Assembly: GCA_937934385.1 (NCBI GenBank)
Contig: CALGZV010000010.1
Span: forward strand, 1-14,914
Direction of reading: 5' to 3'
DNA length: 14,914 nucleotides
From: an uncultured Clostridia bacterium
GTDB taxonomy: Bacteria; Bacillota; Clostridia; Oscillospirales; CAG-272
Shown here in pieces: positions 7,615 through 14,250 of this stretch; position 1 is the stretch's first letter; each line of letters begins with the position of its first letter. Under the pieces are notes generated by a model. The model saw nothing but the letters and a program-made list of their open reading frames with translations. It was not told where the DNA came from and made no database searches. A program made the translations under genes and the position numbers.

Positions 7615-7624
7615 AACGAATACG

Positions 7625-7630
7625 CTCCTT
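7625..7630 (-). promoter_or_regulatory. Ribosome binding site supporting the TTG start of yraN
   Basis: AAGGAG on the minus strand, placed just after the rnhB stop codon (7636-7638) and 10 nt before TTG at 7614. It decides the yraN start in the absence of a nearby ATG. Confidence 0.7.
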
Positions 7631-7635
7631 ATTGC

Positions 7636-8277
7636 TTACTTTATCAGACGGAAGCTTTTTCTGTGACAGGCGCTGGGACCAAGCTCTTTGATCGCAGCAT
7701 AGTGAGCATTTGTTGCATATCCTTTATGCCTTGCAATACCGTATCCGGGATAAAGTCTGTCAAGCTCTGCGCACATGCGGTCACGGGTTACTTTGGCAAG
7801 TATAGACGCGGCGGCTATAGACGGTGAAACAGAATCGCCGTGAACGACCGTTTCGGCACGAATGCCGAATCCCGAAGCATAATTACCGTCTACAAGTACA
7901 AGCTGCGGTGTGACCGAGAGCATTTCTACGGCGCGGTTCATCGCCAGCATAGACGCCTCGCGTATGTTCAGCGTATCTATCTCCTCTACTGAGGCTTCGG
8001 CGATCGCGTATGAAAGCGCGTTTTGAGTTATCTCTTCGAAAAGCGCCTCACGTTTTTTTTCGCTGAGCTTTTTTGAATCATCAAGTCCGTCTATCACGAC
8101 CCCGCGCGGCAGTATGACCGCGGCGGCAACCACAGGACCGCAAAGCGGGCCTCGCCCTGCTTCATCACATCCGGCTATCGGATCAAAGCCTGACTCGGAA
8201 AAGTGCTGCTCTATCTCATATGTGAGCGGCTTTTTTTCCTTTTTATCTTTTTTGCCGTTATCATTTATATCGGTCAT
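7636..8277 (-). CDS. rnhB: Ribonuclease HII
   Basis: Cleaves the RNA strand of RNA/DNA hybrids and single ribonucleotides in DNA. The protein is 213 residues. The acidic active site is visible: D38 and E39 in GCDEAGRGPL, D130 in VDGN, and D148 just before SIAAASILAKVTRD. The DSKKLSEKKRE motif is at 67-77. A Lys-rich stretch (residues 9-16) precedes the catalytic domain. The ATG at 8277 has only a weak ribosome binding site (GGGG about 9 nt upstream). It follows rbgA by 107 nt and precedes yraN by 21 nt. The order rbgA-rnhB-yraN is common in Firmicutes. Confidence 0.97.
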   Translation of the reverse strand: MTDINDNGKKDKKEKKPLTYEIEQHFSESGFDPIAGCDEAGRGPLCGPVVAAAVILPRGVVIDGLDDSKKLSEKKREALFEEITQNALSYAIAEASVEEIDTLNIREASMLAMNRAVEMLSVTPQLVLVDGNYASGFGIRAETVVHGDSVSPSIAAASILAKVTRDRMCAELDRLYPGYGIARHKGYATNAHYAAIKELGPSACHRKSFRLIK

Positions 8278-8384
8278 TATTTCTTAACCCCGTTTCATCA
8301 CATGATATTTCATATGCACTGCTAAAGCCGGAAAATACGATTTACTTGCATTGAATACCGCTTTTGCTCTTGCGCTTCTGCATG

Positions 8385-9254
8385 TCATTTTTCAGGACGC
8401 TCAAGGGATATTCTGCCGATCTTTGCTCCGCGGAATTCGTCAAGCAGCATTACGGCTGTACGCTCCTCACTTACTTCACCGCCTGATACAAGAAATCCGC
8501 GCTTTCTTCCTATATATTCGAAAAGCTCATAATCCGTAAGCTCTTCTTTCGACAATATATCCCCCAGCTTGTATCTGCTGCTGAGCAGTTCGGGATAAAG
8601 CTTTCGCAGGCGTCCGCAAAGTATTACAGCCAATCCCTCTGTATCAAGGATAGCGTCGCGTATCGCTCCCGTAAGCGCAAGATTTTCCCCTACCGTGCGG
8701 TCTTCAAATTTCGGCCACAAAACCCCGGGCATGTCCATGAGAACAAGTCCGCCCGGCGTCGTGATCCACTGCTTTGTGAGGGTAACTCCAGGCCTGTCCT
8801 CGGTTTTTGCTTTTTTAGCTCCCGCAAGGCGGTTTATGAGGGATGATTTTCCGACATTCGGAATACCGACGACCATGGCGCGTATCGCGCGTCCTGCCAT
8901 TCCTTTTGACTCGAATGTGCTTACCTTGTCTGCAAGTATCCCTCTGACCGCTCCCGGCAGTTCTTTTATTCCCTGTCCGGTCGTACAGTCTGTAAATATG
9001 CAGTGCTTGCCGCGTTCTGCATAATATTTTTTCCATATTGCCACTGCATCCGGATCTGCAAGGGAGGATTTATTGAATACCGATATGATAGGTTTCTGAC
9101 CGACAAGCGATGATATTTCGGGATTCTGCGAGCTTATCGGTATTCGCGCGTCCAGAACCTCGATAACGATATCGACAAGCGAGATATTCTCCCGCATAAG
9201 TCTGCGCGTTCGCGCCATATGACCGGGAAACCACTGTATTGTTTCGGATGGCAT
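8385..9254 (-). CDS. rbgA: Ribosome biogenesis GTPase RbgA/YlqF
   Basis: Circularly permuted GTPase needed for late assembly of the 50S subunit, 289 residues. The N-terminal signature WFPGHMART is at 8-16. The permuted motif order is visible: G4 position NKSS at 61-64, then G1 GIPNVGKSS at 130-138, the G2 region RPGVTLTKQW at 154-163, and G3 DMPG at 174-177. A C-terminal ANTAR-like helical domain follows. The G4 motif lacks the usual Asp (NKxD reads NKSS), which is unusual because that residue contacts guanine. The ATG at 9254 has a strong AAAGGAGG site 6 nt upstream. It is 26 nt downstream of lepB and clearly in the same operon. Confidence 0.96.
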   Translation of the reverse strand: MPSETIQWFPGHMARTRRLMRENISLVDIVIEVLDARIPISSQNPEISSLVGQKPIISVFNKSSLADPDAVAIWKKYYAERGKHCIFTDCTTGQGIKELPGAVRGILADKVSTFESKGMAGRAIRAMVVGIPNVGKSSLINRLAGAKKAKTEDRPGVTLTKQWITTPGGLVLMDMPGVLWPKFEDRTVGENLALTGAIRDAILDTEGLAVILCGRLRKLYPELLSSRYKLGDILSKEELTDYELFEYIGRKRGFLVSGGEVSEERTAVMLLDEFRGAKIGRISLERPEK

Positions 9255-9280
9255 GCTATGCCTCCTTTGTTATCTGTTTT

Positions 9281-9916
9281 TTATGAGACTGTCCCGAATG
9301 CGTCAAACGGGAACAGCCGGAATAAGACGTGTCCGATAACCATTCTCTCGTCTATAAGACCGACGCGGCTGTCGCGGCTGTCCATAGAGCCGTTGCGGTT
9401 ATCGCCCATTACGAACAGATATCCCTCCGGCACTTCGAGTGGGAAGGAAATATCTTTATGATTCATGGGGAGACCGGAATATTCGTTTTCGCGCATGGAT
9501 TCTATGTACGGCTCGTCTATTTTCTCTCCGTCTACATATACATTCCATGTTTTGAAGTCAATGTCGACCGTTTGACCGCCTGTCGCTATAACTCTTTTTA
9601 CTATAGGCTCATCATATCCGAGCGGAACCGATTGTGCGACAATAATGTCTCCCGCAGCCGGCTTATAAAAAATTTCGTGAACGATAACGATATCGCCGTC
9701 GTGAAGTGTATCGCGCATAGAGCTTCCTATAACCGGAGAATGTCTTGCCACAAACGTTACCGCAATAAGAACTACAGCAAAGCAGATGGCAAACATTTCG
9801 AGCCATTCCAAAGCAGAATTTAATACTGAATTATAAGCAGGATCTGAGTTTTGATCTTCCGAGGTTATGCCTATATTTTTGGATACGGCTTCGGAGATAT
9901 TGTTTTCTTCTTTCAT
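9281..9916 (-). CDS. lepB: Signal peptidase I
   Basis: Membrane serine protease that removes signal peptides from exported proteins. It has 211 residues, a single N-terminal membrane segment at about 40-57, and a catalytic domain outside. The Ser/Lys dyad is S66 in GSSMRDTL and K107 in VKRVIATGG. The conserved box GDNRNGSMDSRDSR lies in the C-terminal third. About 35 acidic and polar residues precede the membrane segment and should be cytosolic. An in-frame TAG three codons upstream fixes the ATG at 9916, although the AAAGGG site is about 14 nt away. It lies directly upstream of rbgA; the lepB-rbgA-rnhB order is widespread in Firmicutes, often with rplS ahead, which is absent here. Confidence 0.97.
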   Translation of the reverse strand: MKEENNISEAVSKNIGITSEDQNSDPAYNSVLNSALEWLEMFAICFAVVLIAVTFVARHSPVIGSSMRDTLHDGDIVIVHEIFYKPAAGDIIVAQSVPLGYDEPIVKRVIATGGQTVDIDFKTWNVYVDGEKIDEPYIESMRENEYSGLPMNHKDISFPLEVPEGYLFVMGDNRNGSMDSRDSRVGLIDERMVIGHVLFRLFPFDAFGTVS

Positions 9917-10041
9917 TTTAGTCTAACTGACCCTTTCTTACGAGCTGTAGGAACAGACGGTTCCGACAGTCAGAATGTTATTTTTGATTCGGCTTATGTT
10001 TCACATTAAAAATGTCAGCGTGAACAAGAACGGAAAATACC

Positions 10042-11241
10042 TCAGCGGACGATCATGCTGTCAAGAAGCTCATATCCGTGCGGCAGATAGTTTCCTGTAT
10101 CTTTACAGGTTTCTTCTGTAAAGACGGATACTCCGCTTTGTTTGTTCTTTGAATCATATATGAAGAACGGTACGGGATCCATTGAGTGTGTGCGAAGTTC
10201 AATGGGTGTAGGATGATCCGGAAGAACCATGATCCGGAAATCCTCTCCGCATGAGCAGAGATACTCGTATACCGGTGCGAGAATCTGAGCATCAATATAT
10301 TCTATTGCCTTTACTTTATTTTCTGTTTCGGCTCTGTGACCGCACTCGTCCGGTGCTTCAACGTGAATATATACAAAATCGCGTCCGCGCTCAAATGCGT
10401 TTACGGCTGCTTCTGCTTTGCCTTTGTAGTTTGTATTTACATTTCCGGTCGCGCCTTCAACGTCTACAGATTCCATGCCGGCGCACAGACCGATACCTTT
10501 TATAAGATCGACTGCTGAAATTACCGTTGCATCAAGATCCCATTTTTCTTTGAATGACGGGAGAGACGGCTTTTTGCCGGGACTCCAGAGCCATATAGAG
10601 TTGGCAGGTTTAAGTCCGCGAGCGCGTCTTGCCTCGTTGATGGGATGATTTTCGAGAATATCATAGCTTGCCTTCATCATAGAACGGAAAGGCTCGGGCG
10701 GAAGATTATCTTTTATGCATTTTCCGATTATATCGTGAGGACGTACAAAGTCTTTGAAATCGGGAGCGTTTTTCCAAAGCAGGCAATGTCTGTAGCTTAT
10801 TCCGGTGTGGAATTCAAGGTCATTGCTTCCGAGATGCTCGTCGATAGCCTGAATGAGACGGTCTGCCTCGGCGGTTGTTATTTCGTCGGCGCTGTGGTCG
10901 AGCATGACTCTGTCCTCATAGTCGCCGTCTCCCTCAGATACTGTTACAACATTACAGCGGAAAGCTGTCTGATCCGGCTGCATCTCAAGTCCCATGGATA
11001 CGGCCTCGAGGGGAGAGCGTCCTTTTGAATATATAACGGGATCGTAAGACATAACTGCAAGGTTTGCAGTATCGCTTTCGGGAACCATTCCGTCGGGAAC
11101 GTTTGATACGGTTCCGCAGAAAGAGCATGATGCAAGCTTATCCATCACAGGCTTGTTTGCCGCTTCCATAGGCGTACGGTTTCCAAGCTCTTTTACCTTA
11201 TAATCAGCCATTCCGTCGCATAATAATACAAGATACTTCAT
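10042..11241 (-). CDS. apgM: ApgM-type 2,3-bisphosphoglycerate-independent phosphoglycerate mutase (alternatively a proposed homoserine kinase)
   Basis: Alkaline phosphatase superfamily protein of 399 residues, of the archaeal-type cofactor-independent phosphoglycerate mutase group. Metal and nucleophile motifs are visible: D9 in LCDGMAD, S56 in VPESDTANL, D298 and H302 in EAPDECGH, D342 and H343 in LPDHPTP, and H352 in THSMDPVPF. The mutase interconverts 3- and 2-phosphoglycerate. A bacterial subgroup of this family has been proposed (TIGR02535) to act as homoserine kinase; presence of thrC on the same strand 4 kb downstream fits either reading. The ATG at 11241 follows GGAAAGGA. A promoter is at 11392-11420. 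It may lead the seven-gene minus-strand series, 125 nt ahead of lepB. Confidence 0.92.
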   Translation of the reverse strand: MKYLVLLCDGMADYKVKELGNRTPMEAANKPVMDKLASCSFCGTVSNVPDGMVPESDTANLAVMSYDPVIYSKGRSPLEAVSMGLEMQPDQTAFRCNVVTVSEGDGDYEDRVMLDHSADEITTAEADRLIQAIDEHLGSNDLEFHTGISYRHCLLWKNAPDFKDFVRPHDIIGKCIKDNLPPEPFRSMMKASYDILENHPINEARRARGLKPANSIWLWSPGKKPSLPSFKEKWDLDATVISAVDLIKGIGLCAGMESVDVEGATGNVNTNYKGKAEAAVNAFERGRDFVYIHVEAPDECGHRAETENKVKAIEYIDAQILAPVYEYLCSCGEDFRIMVLPDHPTPIELRTHSMDPVPFFIYDSKNKQSGVSVFTEETCKDTGNYLPHGYELLDSMIVR

Positions 11242-11354
11242 TTATAAATCTGTCCTTTCCGATCGGGCAAAATACCCTCAGATCACTTTGGGGAAGGTAT
11301 CCGACGCATTAATGTTTACGGTTTTTGTTCGGGCGTGCGGATACAGTGCCGAAA

Positions 11355-11376
11355 TTATACGCATGAGTGTGTATAA
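11355..11376. promoter_or_regulatory. 22-bp imperfect palindrome downstream of the apgM promoter
   Basis: TTATACGCA (11355-11363) and TGTGTATAA (11368-11376) are complementary at all positions except one G-T pair, with a 4-nt centre TGAG. It lies just downstream of the expected apgM start point (near 11385), a common place for a repressor site. It also forms a hairpin. No regulator is recognised. Confidence 0.35.
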
Positions 11377-11391
11377 ATAAACACGTCATTA

Positions 11392-11420
11392 AGTATATCA
11401 TATTTTAATCGGTTAAACAA
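11392..11420 (-). promoter_or_regulatory. Probable sigma-A promoter of apgM
   Basis: On the minus strand TTGTTT (11420-11415) and TATACT (11397-11392) are separated by 17 nt. The -10 matches 5 of 6 and the -35 matches the TTG core. The leader to the apgM ATG would be about 145 nt. Confidence 0.5.
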
Positions 11421-11554
11421 GTACATTGTTTTAATTTTTTCAACTATTTCAGGCAAATATGTCTGCGGAAAGGCTTGAATGCATTATATGCGGAGGGGTG
11501 TAGATATCCGAAATACCGAAAAATTATCAAAAACGGCTATGCACGGCGGAATAC

Positions 11555-11583
11555 TTGACTTTTTGGTGTGTTTGTGGTACTAT
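11555..11583 (+). promoter_or_regulatory. Sigma-A promoter of the glycosyltransferase gene
   Basis: TTGACT (11555-11560) and TACTAT (11578-11583) are separated by exactly 17 nt. Transcription from about 11590 would exclude the upstream ATG at 11479 and supports the ATG at 11656 as the start. Confidence 0.65.
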
Positions 11584-11655
11584 TATTTTAGCAAATTTGG
11601 AAATTTTCTATCTTTGCTTTGGCAAAATCCGTGGAATGAAAAGGAAGATATTTTT

Positions 11656-12903
11656 ATGAAAGATGTTCTCTCTAAAGATTCTGAAAATAAAAAAATCAAG
11701 CTTCTTATCATCGGAATAATTATGAACTGTGCGGGAACCGAAAAGTCGTTTCTTGCGTTTGCAAATGCACTTGATTACAGCAGATACGATGTTACGCTTC
11801 TTCTTGCTAAAAAAGAGGGCAGACTGCTCGGAGAGATTCCAAAGCAAATAAAAGTTGTAACTATGGATCAGCGGTATGCCGATCTGTTTCTCCTTTCGGG
11901 AGCGAATTCTGTAAAAACGATGTGGAATTGCTTTGTCAAAAGAAATCCTCTTACGCTCTTTGAAATGTTTCCGTATGTTGCCGAACTTATTCTTTTCCCC
12001 AAAAGGCGCGAAGCCGCGGCGACAAGACTTTGGTGCCGCATGATGAAAAAAATGCCTGAGGCGGACGGAAAATATGACGTGTGCGCTGCATATTGGGGAG
12101 AACGCACGATGTTTTATATGTGTGAAAAAGTAAATTCGGATAAAATGATCGCATGGTTTCATTCGGATTACTGCAATCCGAGGCGCGATGATAAAACATA
12201 TCTTAAATATTTCGGTCAGTGTGATAATATAATTACAGTGTCGGAGCTTATCGGTGATTCGCTCAAAAATACGCTTCCCCAGATAGCCGATAAGTGTACT
12301 GTTATTGAGAATATAAACGATCCTGCGACGATTTACGAAATGTCAAAACACGGCGATGATTTTGATGATGAGTACGACGGAGTCCGTATCCTTACAGTAG
12401 CGCGGATATGCGGTCCTAAAGGGCAGGATATGGCTGTCGAAGCGCTCGGTATGCTAAAAAAAGAGGGCTATAAAGCGCACTGGTATTTTCTCGGCGGAGG
12501 CGACCCGGAAGAGATAGAAACTCTGAAAAGACTTGCCGGCAAATACGGAGTTTCGGATGATATAACGCTTCTCGGCACGACTGACAATCCTTATACATAT
12601 CTTCGGAATTGCGATATTTTTGCGCTTACTACAAGGTTTGAGGGTAAGCCTATATCGGTAGAAGAAGCAAAGATACTGAAAAAGCCTATACTTGTTACAA
12701 ATTATGTGTCTGCGTCCGAGCAGCTCAGCGGCGGAGATTTCGGGGTGATCTGCGATATGACGCCCGAAAGCATTTTTGACGGTCTTAAAAAGCTTGTCGG
12801 ATCTCCCGAGCTTCGTCAGCAGTTTTCACATAGGCTTTCAGAACATGATTTCGGAAATAAATCTGAAATTGAAAAGTTTTACAGCATGGCGGAGGATCGG
12901 TAA
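11656..12903 (+). CDS. Glycosyltransferase, GT-B fold, family 4-like
   Basis: A 415-residue protein that probably transfers a sugar from a nucleotide-sugar donor to a cell-surface glycan or lipid; donor and acceptor are unknown. The N-terminal domain has LLIIG...GTEKSF at 17-32, where GT4 enzymes bind acceptor. The C-terminal donor-binding domain shows ILTVARICGPKGQD at about 245-258, WYFLGGGDP at 276-284, and the retaining E-x7-E motif E329/E337 in EGKPISVEEA. There is no membrane segment or signal peptide. I chose ATG 11656 because AAGGAAG (11641-11647) lies 8 nt upstream and the promoter is at 11555-11583. An in-frame ATG at 11479 is rejected. It stands alone apart from the small downstream gene, with no other glycan genes in the window. 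Confidence 0.9.
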   Translation: MKDVLSKDSENKKIKLLIIGIIMNCAGTEKSFLAFANALDYSRYDVTLLLAKKEGRLLGEIPKQIKVVTMDQRYADLFLLSGANSVKTMWNCFVKRNPLTLFEMFPYVAELILFPKRREAAATRLWCRMMKKMPEADGKYDVCAAYWGERTMFYMCEKVNSDKMIAWFHSDYCNPRRDDKTYLKYFGQCDNIITVSELIGDSLKNTLPQIADKCTVIENINDPATIYEMSKHGDDFDDEYDGVRILTVARICGPKGQDMAVEALGMLKKEGYKAHWYFLGGGDPEEIETLKRLAGKYGVSDDITLLGTTDNPYTYLRNCDIFALTTRFEGKPISVEEAKILKKPILVTNYVSASEQLSGGDFGVICDMTPESIFDGLKKLVGSPELRQQFSHRLSEHDFGNKSEIEKFYSMAEDR

Positions 12904-12926
12904 TATAAGCTTTGGACTTTACCGAT
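12896..12926 (+). terminator. Possible terminator hairpin at the end of the glycosyltransferase gene
   Basis: ATCGGTAA (12896-12903, including the stop codon) and TTACCGAT (12919-12926) form a perfect 8-bp stem with a 15-nt loop. A TTTTTT run appears only about 11 nt further on, so termination would be weak. It may allow partial read-through to the small gene at 12958. Confidence 0.35.
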
Positions 12927-12957
12927 TTGAATGTGCATTTTTTGCAGGAGTTTGGCT

Positions 12958-13201
12958 GTGGAATTTATTTTTGAATTGTTTCTTGAAATCTTGTTCGAAA
13001 TTCCTACGAGTAAAAAGCTTCCTATGGCTGTCAGGATCGCAGGAGGCATTGTTACTGATAACTGTCATTGCGCTTTTTGTTATGTGTTCCGTCGCAATCA
13101 TATCTGCCAATCTTTTTGTTGGACTGTTAGTTACTGCATTTTTGATCTTTTTGACTGTGATGATTATATTTTCGATCAAAAAGAAATTCAAAAGCAGATA
13201 G
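12958..13201 (+). pseudogene. Frameshifted small membrane protein gene
   Basis: A GTG at 12958 with AGGAG 7 nt upstream opens a frame reading VEFIFELFLEILFEI...SKKLPMAVRIAG. This N-terminus resembles a family of small (about 80-95 residue) two-helix membrane proteins in Firmicutes. After about codon 30 the frame loses this character, while the +1 frame (ending at 13201) reads ALLLITVIALFVMCSVAII, a second hydrophobic helix, and a basic end IKKKFKSR. Joining the frames near 13041-13050 gives about 80 residues with the expected N-amphipathic, two-helix layout. The sequence at the junction is AGGAGG (13041-13046). It may be a true frameshift mutation, an assembly error, or recoding. Family recognition is from memory of the pattern. 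Confidence 0.6.
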
Positions 13202-13228
13202 TATTTATGTATAATGAAGGAATTATAA

Positions 13229-13261
13229 AATACCTCGCATGTATTTTTCATGCGAGGTATT
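13229..13261. terminator. Bidirectional intrinsic terminator between convergent genes
   Basis: AATACCTCGCATG (13229-13241) and CATGCGAGGTATT (13249-13261) form a perfect 13-bp stem with a 7-nt loop. Reading minus, TTTATAATT follows, which serves the radical SAM gene ending at 13314. Reading plus, the stem closes the small membrane gene, with a weaker T-tract. Confidence 0.85.
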
Positions 13262-13313
13262 CTCGTATAACCGTATTTCTGATGCGGTATGCCGCTGCTG
13301 TTTTGTGCGTAAT

Positions 13314-14063
13314 TTATACGCCGCGAAGCTCTGCGTTCGGAATGTATTTTCTGACCGTTTGGAGAAACTCATTAAGCTCGTCTGTGCTGTAATCAGAGAG
13401 GGAATCCTCTCCGGTTTCTGTTCGAACATTGTTTTTTGTGTTTTTATCAGAGCTTATCAAAATATCTCCGGAATCCTTATAGCTTTGAATAAAGTACTTT
13501 TCGTCTCCCTGCAGCCATTTTCCTATAGATTCAAAATCCGATTTTTGATGCAGCGGTTTTACGACTGTTGTACGGAACTCGAAATCCACGGCACCGCTCA
13601 TAAGAAATTCCGCGCTTTCACATACTGCGTCGGTTGCGCTTCCGTATATTCCTGCAGCAAGTCCGTAGCCCTCTTTGGAGCTTTTTATATCCATTGCTAT
13701 GTAATCGACGATTCCTTCTTCGACGGCTGCCTTTATAAATTCCGGATGGCTTCCGTTTGTATCAAGCTTTATAAGTATGTCGAGCTTTTTTACCCGACGC
13801 ATGAACCCGAAAAGTTCGTCGCCGTACAGAGTCGGCTCGCCTCCTGTTATGCATATTCCTTCGAGTATGCCCTGGCGTTTTTCGAGCAGTGATATGACGT
13901 CCTGCTCCGTGATTATTCCGTTCCACATATCGCTGTTTCCTACAACAAGCGATGCATTATGGCAGAACGGACAACGGAAATTGCATCCTCTTGTAAACGC
14001 TGTTGCGCACATCTTTCCCGGATAGTCGAGCAGCGATAGCTTTTGAAGTCCGTAAAAATTCAT
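13314..14063 (-). CDS. nrdG: Anaerobic ribonucleoside-triphosphate reductase activating protein (NrdG-type radical SAM enzyme)
   Basis: A 249-residue radical SAM protein that probably generates the glycyl radical on an anaerobic ribonucleotide reductase (NrdD) using S-adenosylmethionine and a [4Fe-4S] cluster. The cluster motif is C27-x3-C31-x2-C34 in GCNFRCPFCHN. The SAM-binding GGEP is at 74-77, and the N-terminal KLSLLDYPGK and TAFTRGC segments are typical of the NrdG2 group and of related pyruvate formate-lyase activases. The ATG at 14063 gives this standard N-terminus with a modest GTGAG site 7 nt upstream; an ATG 47 codons further up adds only unrelated residues. nrdD is not in the window, so another glycyl radical partner is possible. 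Confidence 0.88.
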   Translation of the reverse strand: MNFYGLQKLSLLDYPGKMCATAFTRGCNFRCPFCHNASLVVGNSDMWNGIITEQDVISLLEKRQGILEGICITGGEPTLYGDELFGFMRRVKKLDILIKLDTNGSHPEFIKAAVEEGIVDYIAMDIKSSKEGYGLAAGIYGSATDAVCESAEFLMSGAVDFEFRTTVVKPLHQKSDFESIGKWLQGDEKYFIQSYKDSGDILISSDKNTKNNVRTETGEDSLSDYSTDELNEFLQTVRKYIPNAELRGV

Positions 14064-14250
14064 ATATGATCTCACTTTCTGCGTATATGCGGATATGTGC
14101 AGTTTAACTTTATAAATGCAGTCTTTGCTGCGTCGGTGTTTGATGGTGCAGCGCTGCATTTTCTGAGATAAGCAAAACGGCACCGACGGCGGCATTAAGC
14201 GCACCGACGGATGCCGTACTTTACTGTTTTTTGTTCGCCCGGAAAGTCAA
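14064..14250. other. Structured intergenic region with repeated CACCGACGG motifs
   Basis: Between the transketolase and radical SAM genes lie several nested repeats. CACCGACGG occurs at 14181-14189 and 14202-14210, with the inverse CGTCGGTG at 14131-14138. AATGCAG (14115-14121) pairs with CTGCATT (14154-14160), enclosing GCTGC (14127-14131) and GCAGC (14148-14152). ACGGCA (14177-14182) pairs with TGCCGT (14212-14217), followed on the minus strand by TTTTGCTT, a possible weak terminator of the transketolase gene. No coding potential is evident. Confidence 0.5.

Larger units (their letters stand above)
11242..11655. other. Divergent intergenic region between apgM and the glycosyltransferase gene
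   Basis: This 414-nt, largely AT-rich stretch holds divergent sigma-A promoters for both neighbours and a 22-bp imperfect palindrome. A plus-strand reading frame extends upstream from the glycosyltransferase gene to an ATG at 11479. That part lies upstream of the promoter and has no recognisable similarity, so I regard the region as noncoding. Confidence 0.6.

Noticed and set aside
9950..9964. LexA-like site GGAAC-N5-GTTCC upstream of lepB
   Set aside because: The Gram-positive LexA box needs GAAC-N4-GTTC; the spacer here is 5 nt and the gene is not an SOS target.
11479..11655. Upstream ATG for the glycosyltransferase
   Set aside because: It lies upstream of the TTGACT-N17-TACTAT promoter and adds 59 residues without family similarity; ATG 11656 has its own ribosome binding site.
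13041..13060. prfB-type programmed frameshift with a stop codon at the slip site
   Set aside because: An AGGAGG is present but no in-frame stop follows at the slip position, so the classic mechanism does not fit; frameshift mutation or assembly error is kept as the main reading.
14064..14204. Upstream ATG for the radical SAM gene
   Set aside because: The added 47 residues come from repeat-rich intergenic DNA, and the family N-terminus starts at MNFYGLQKLS.
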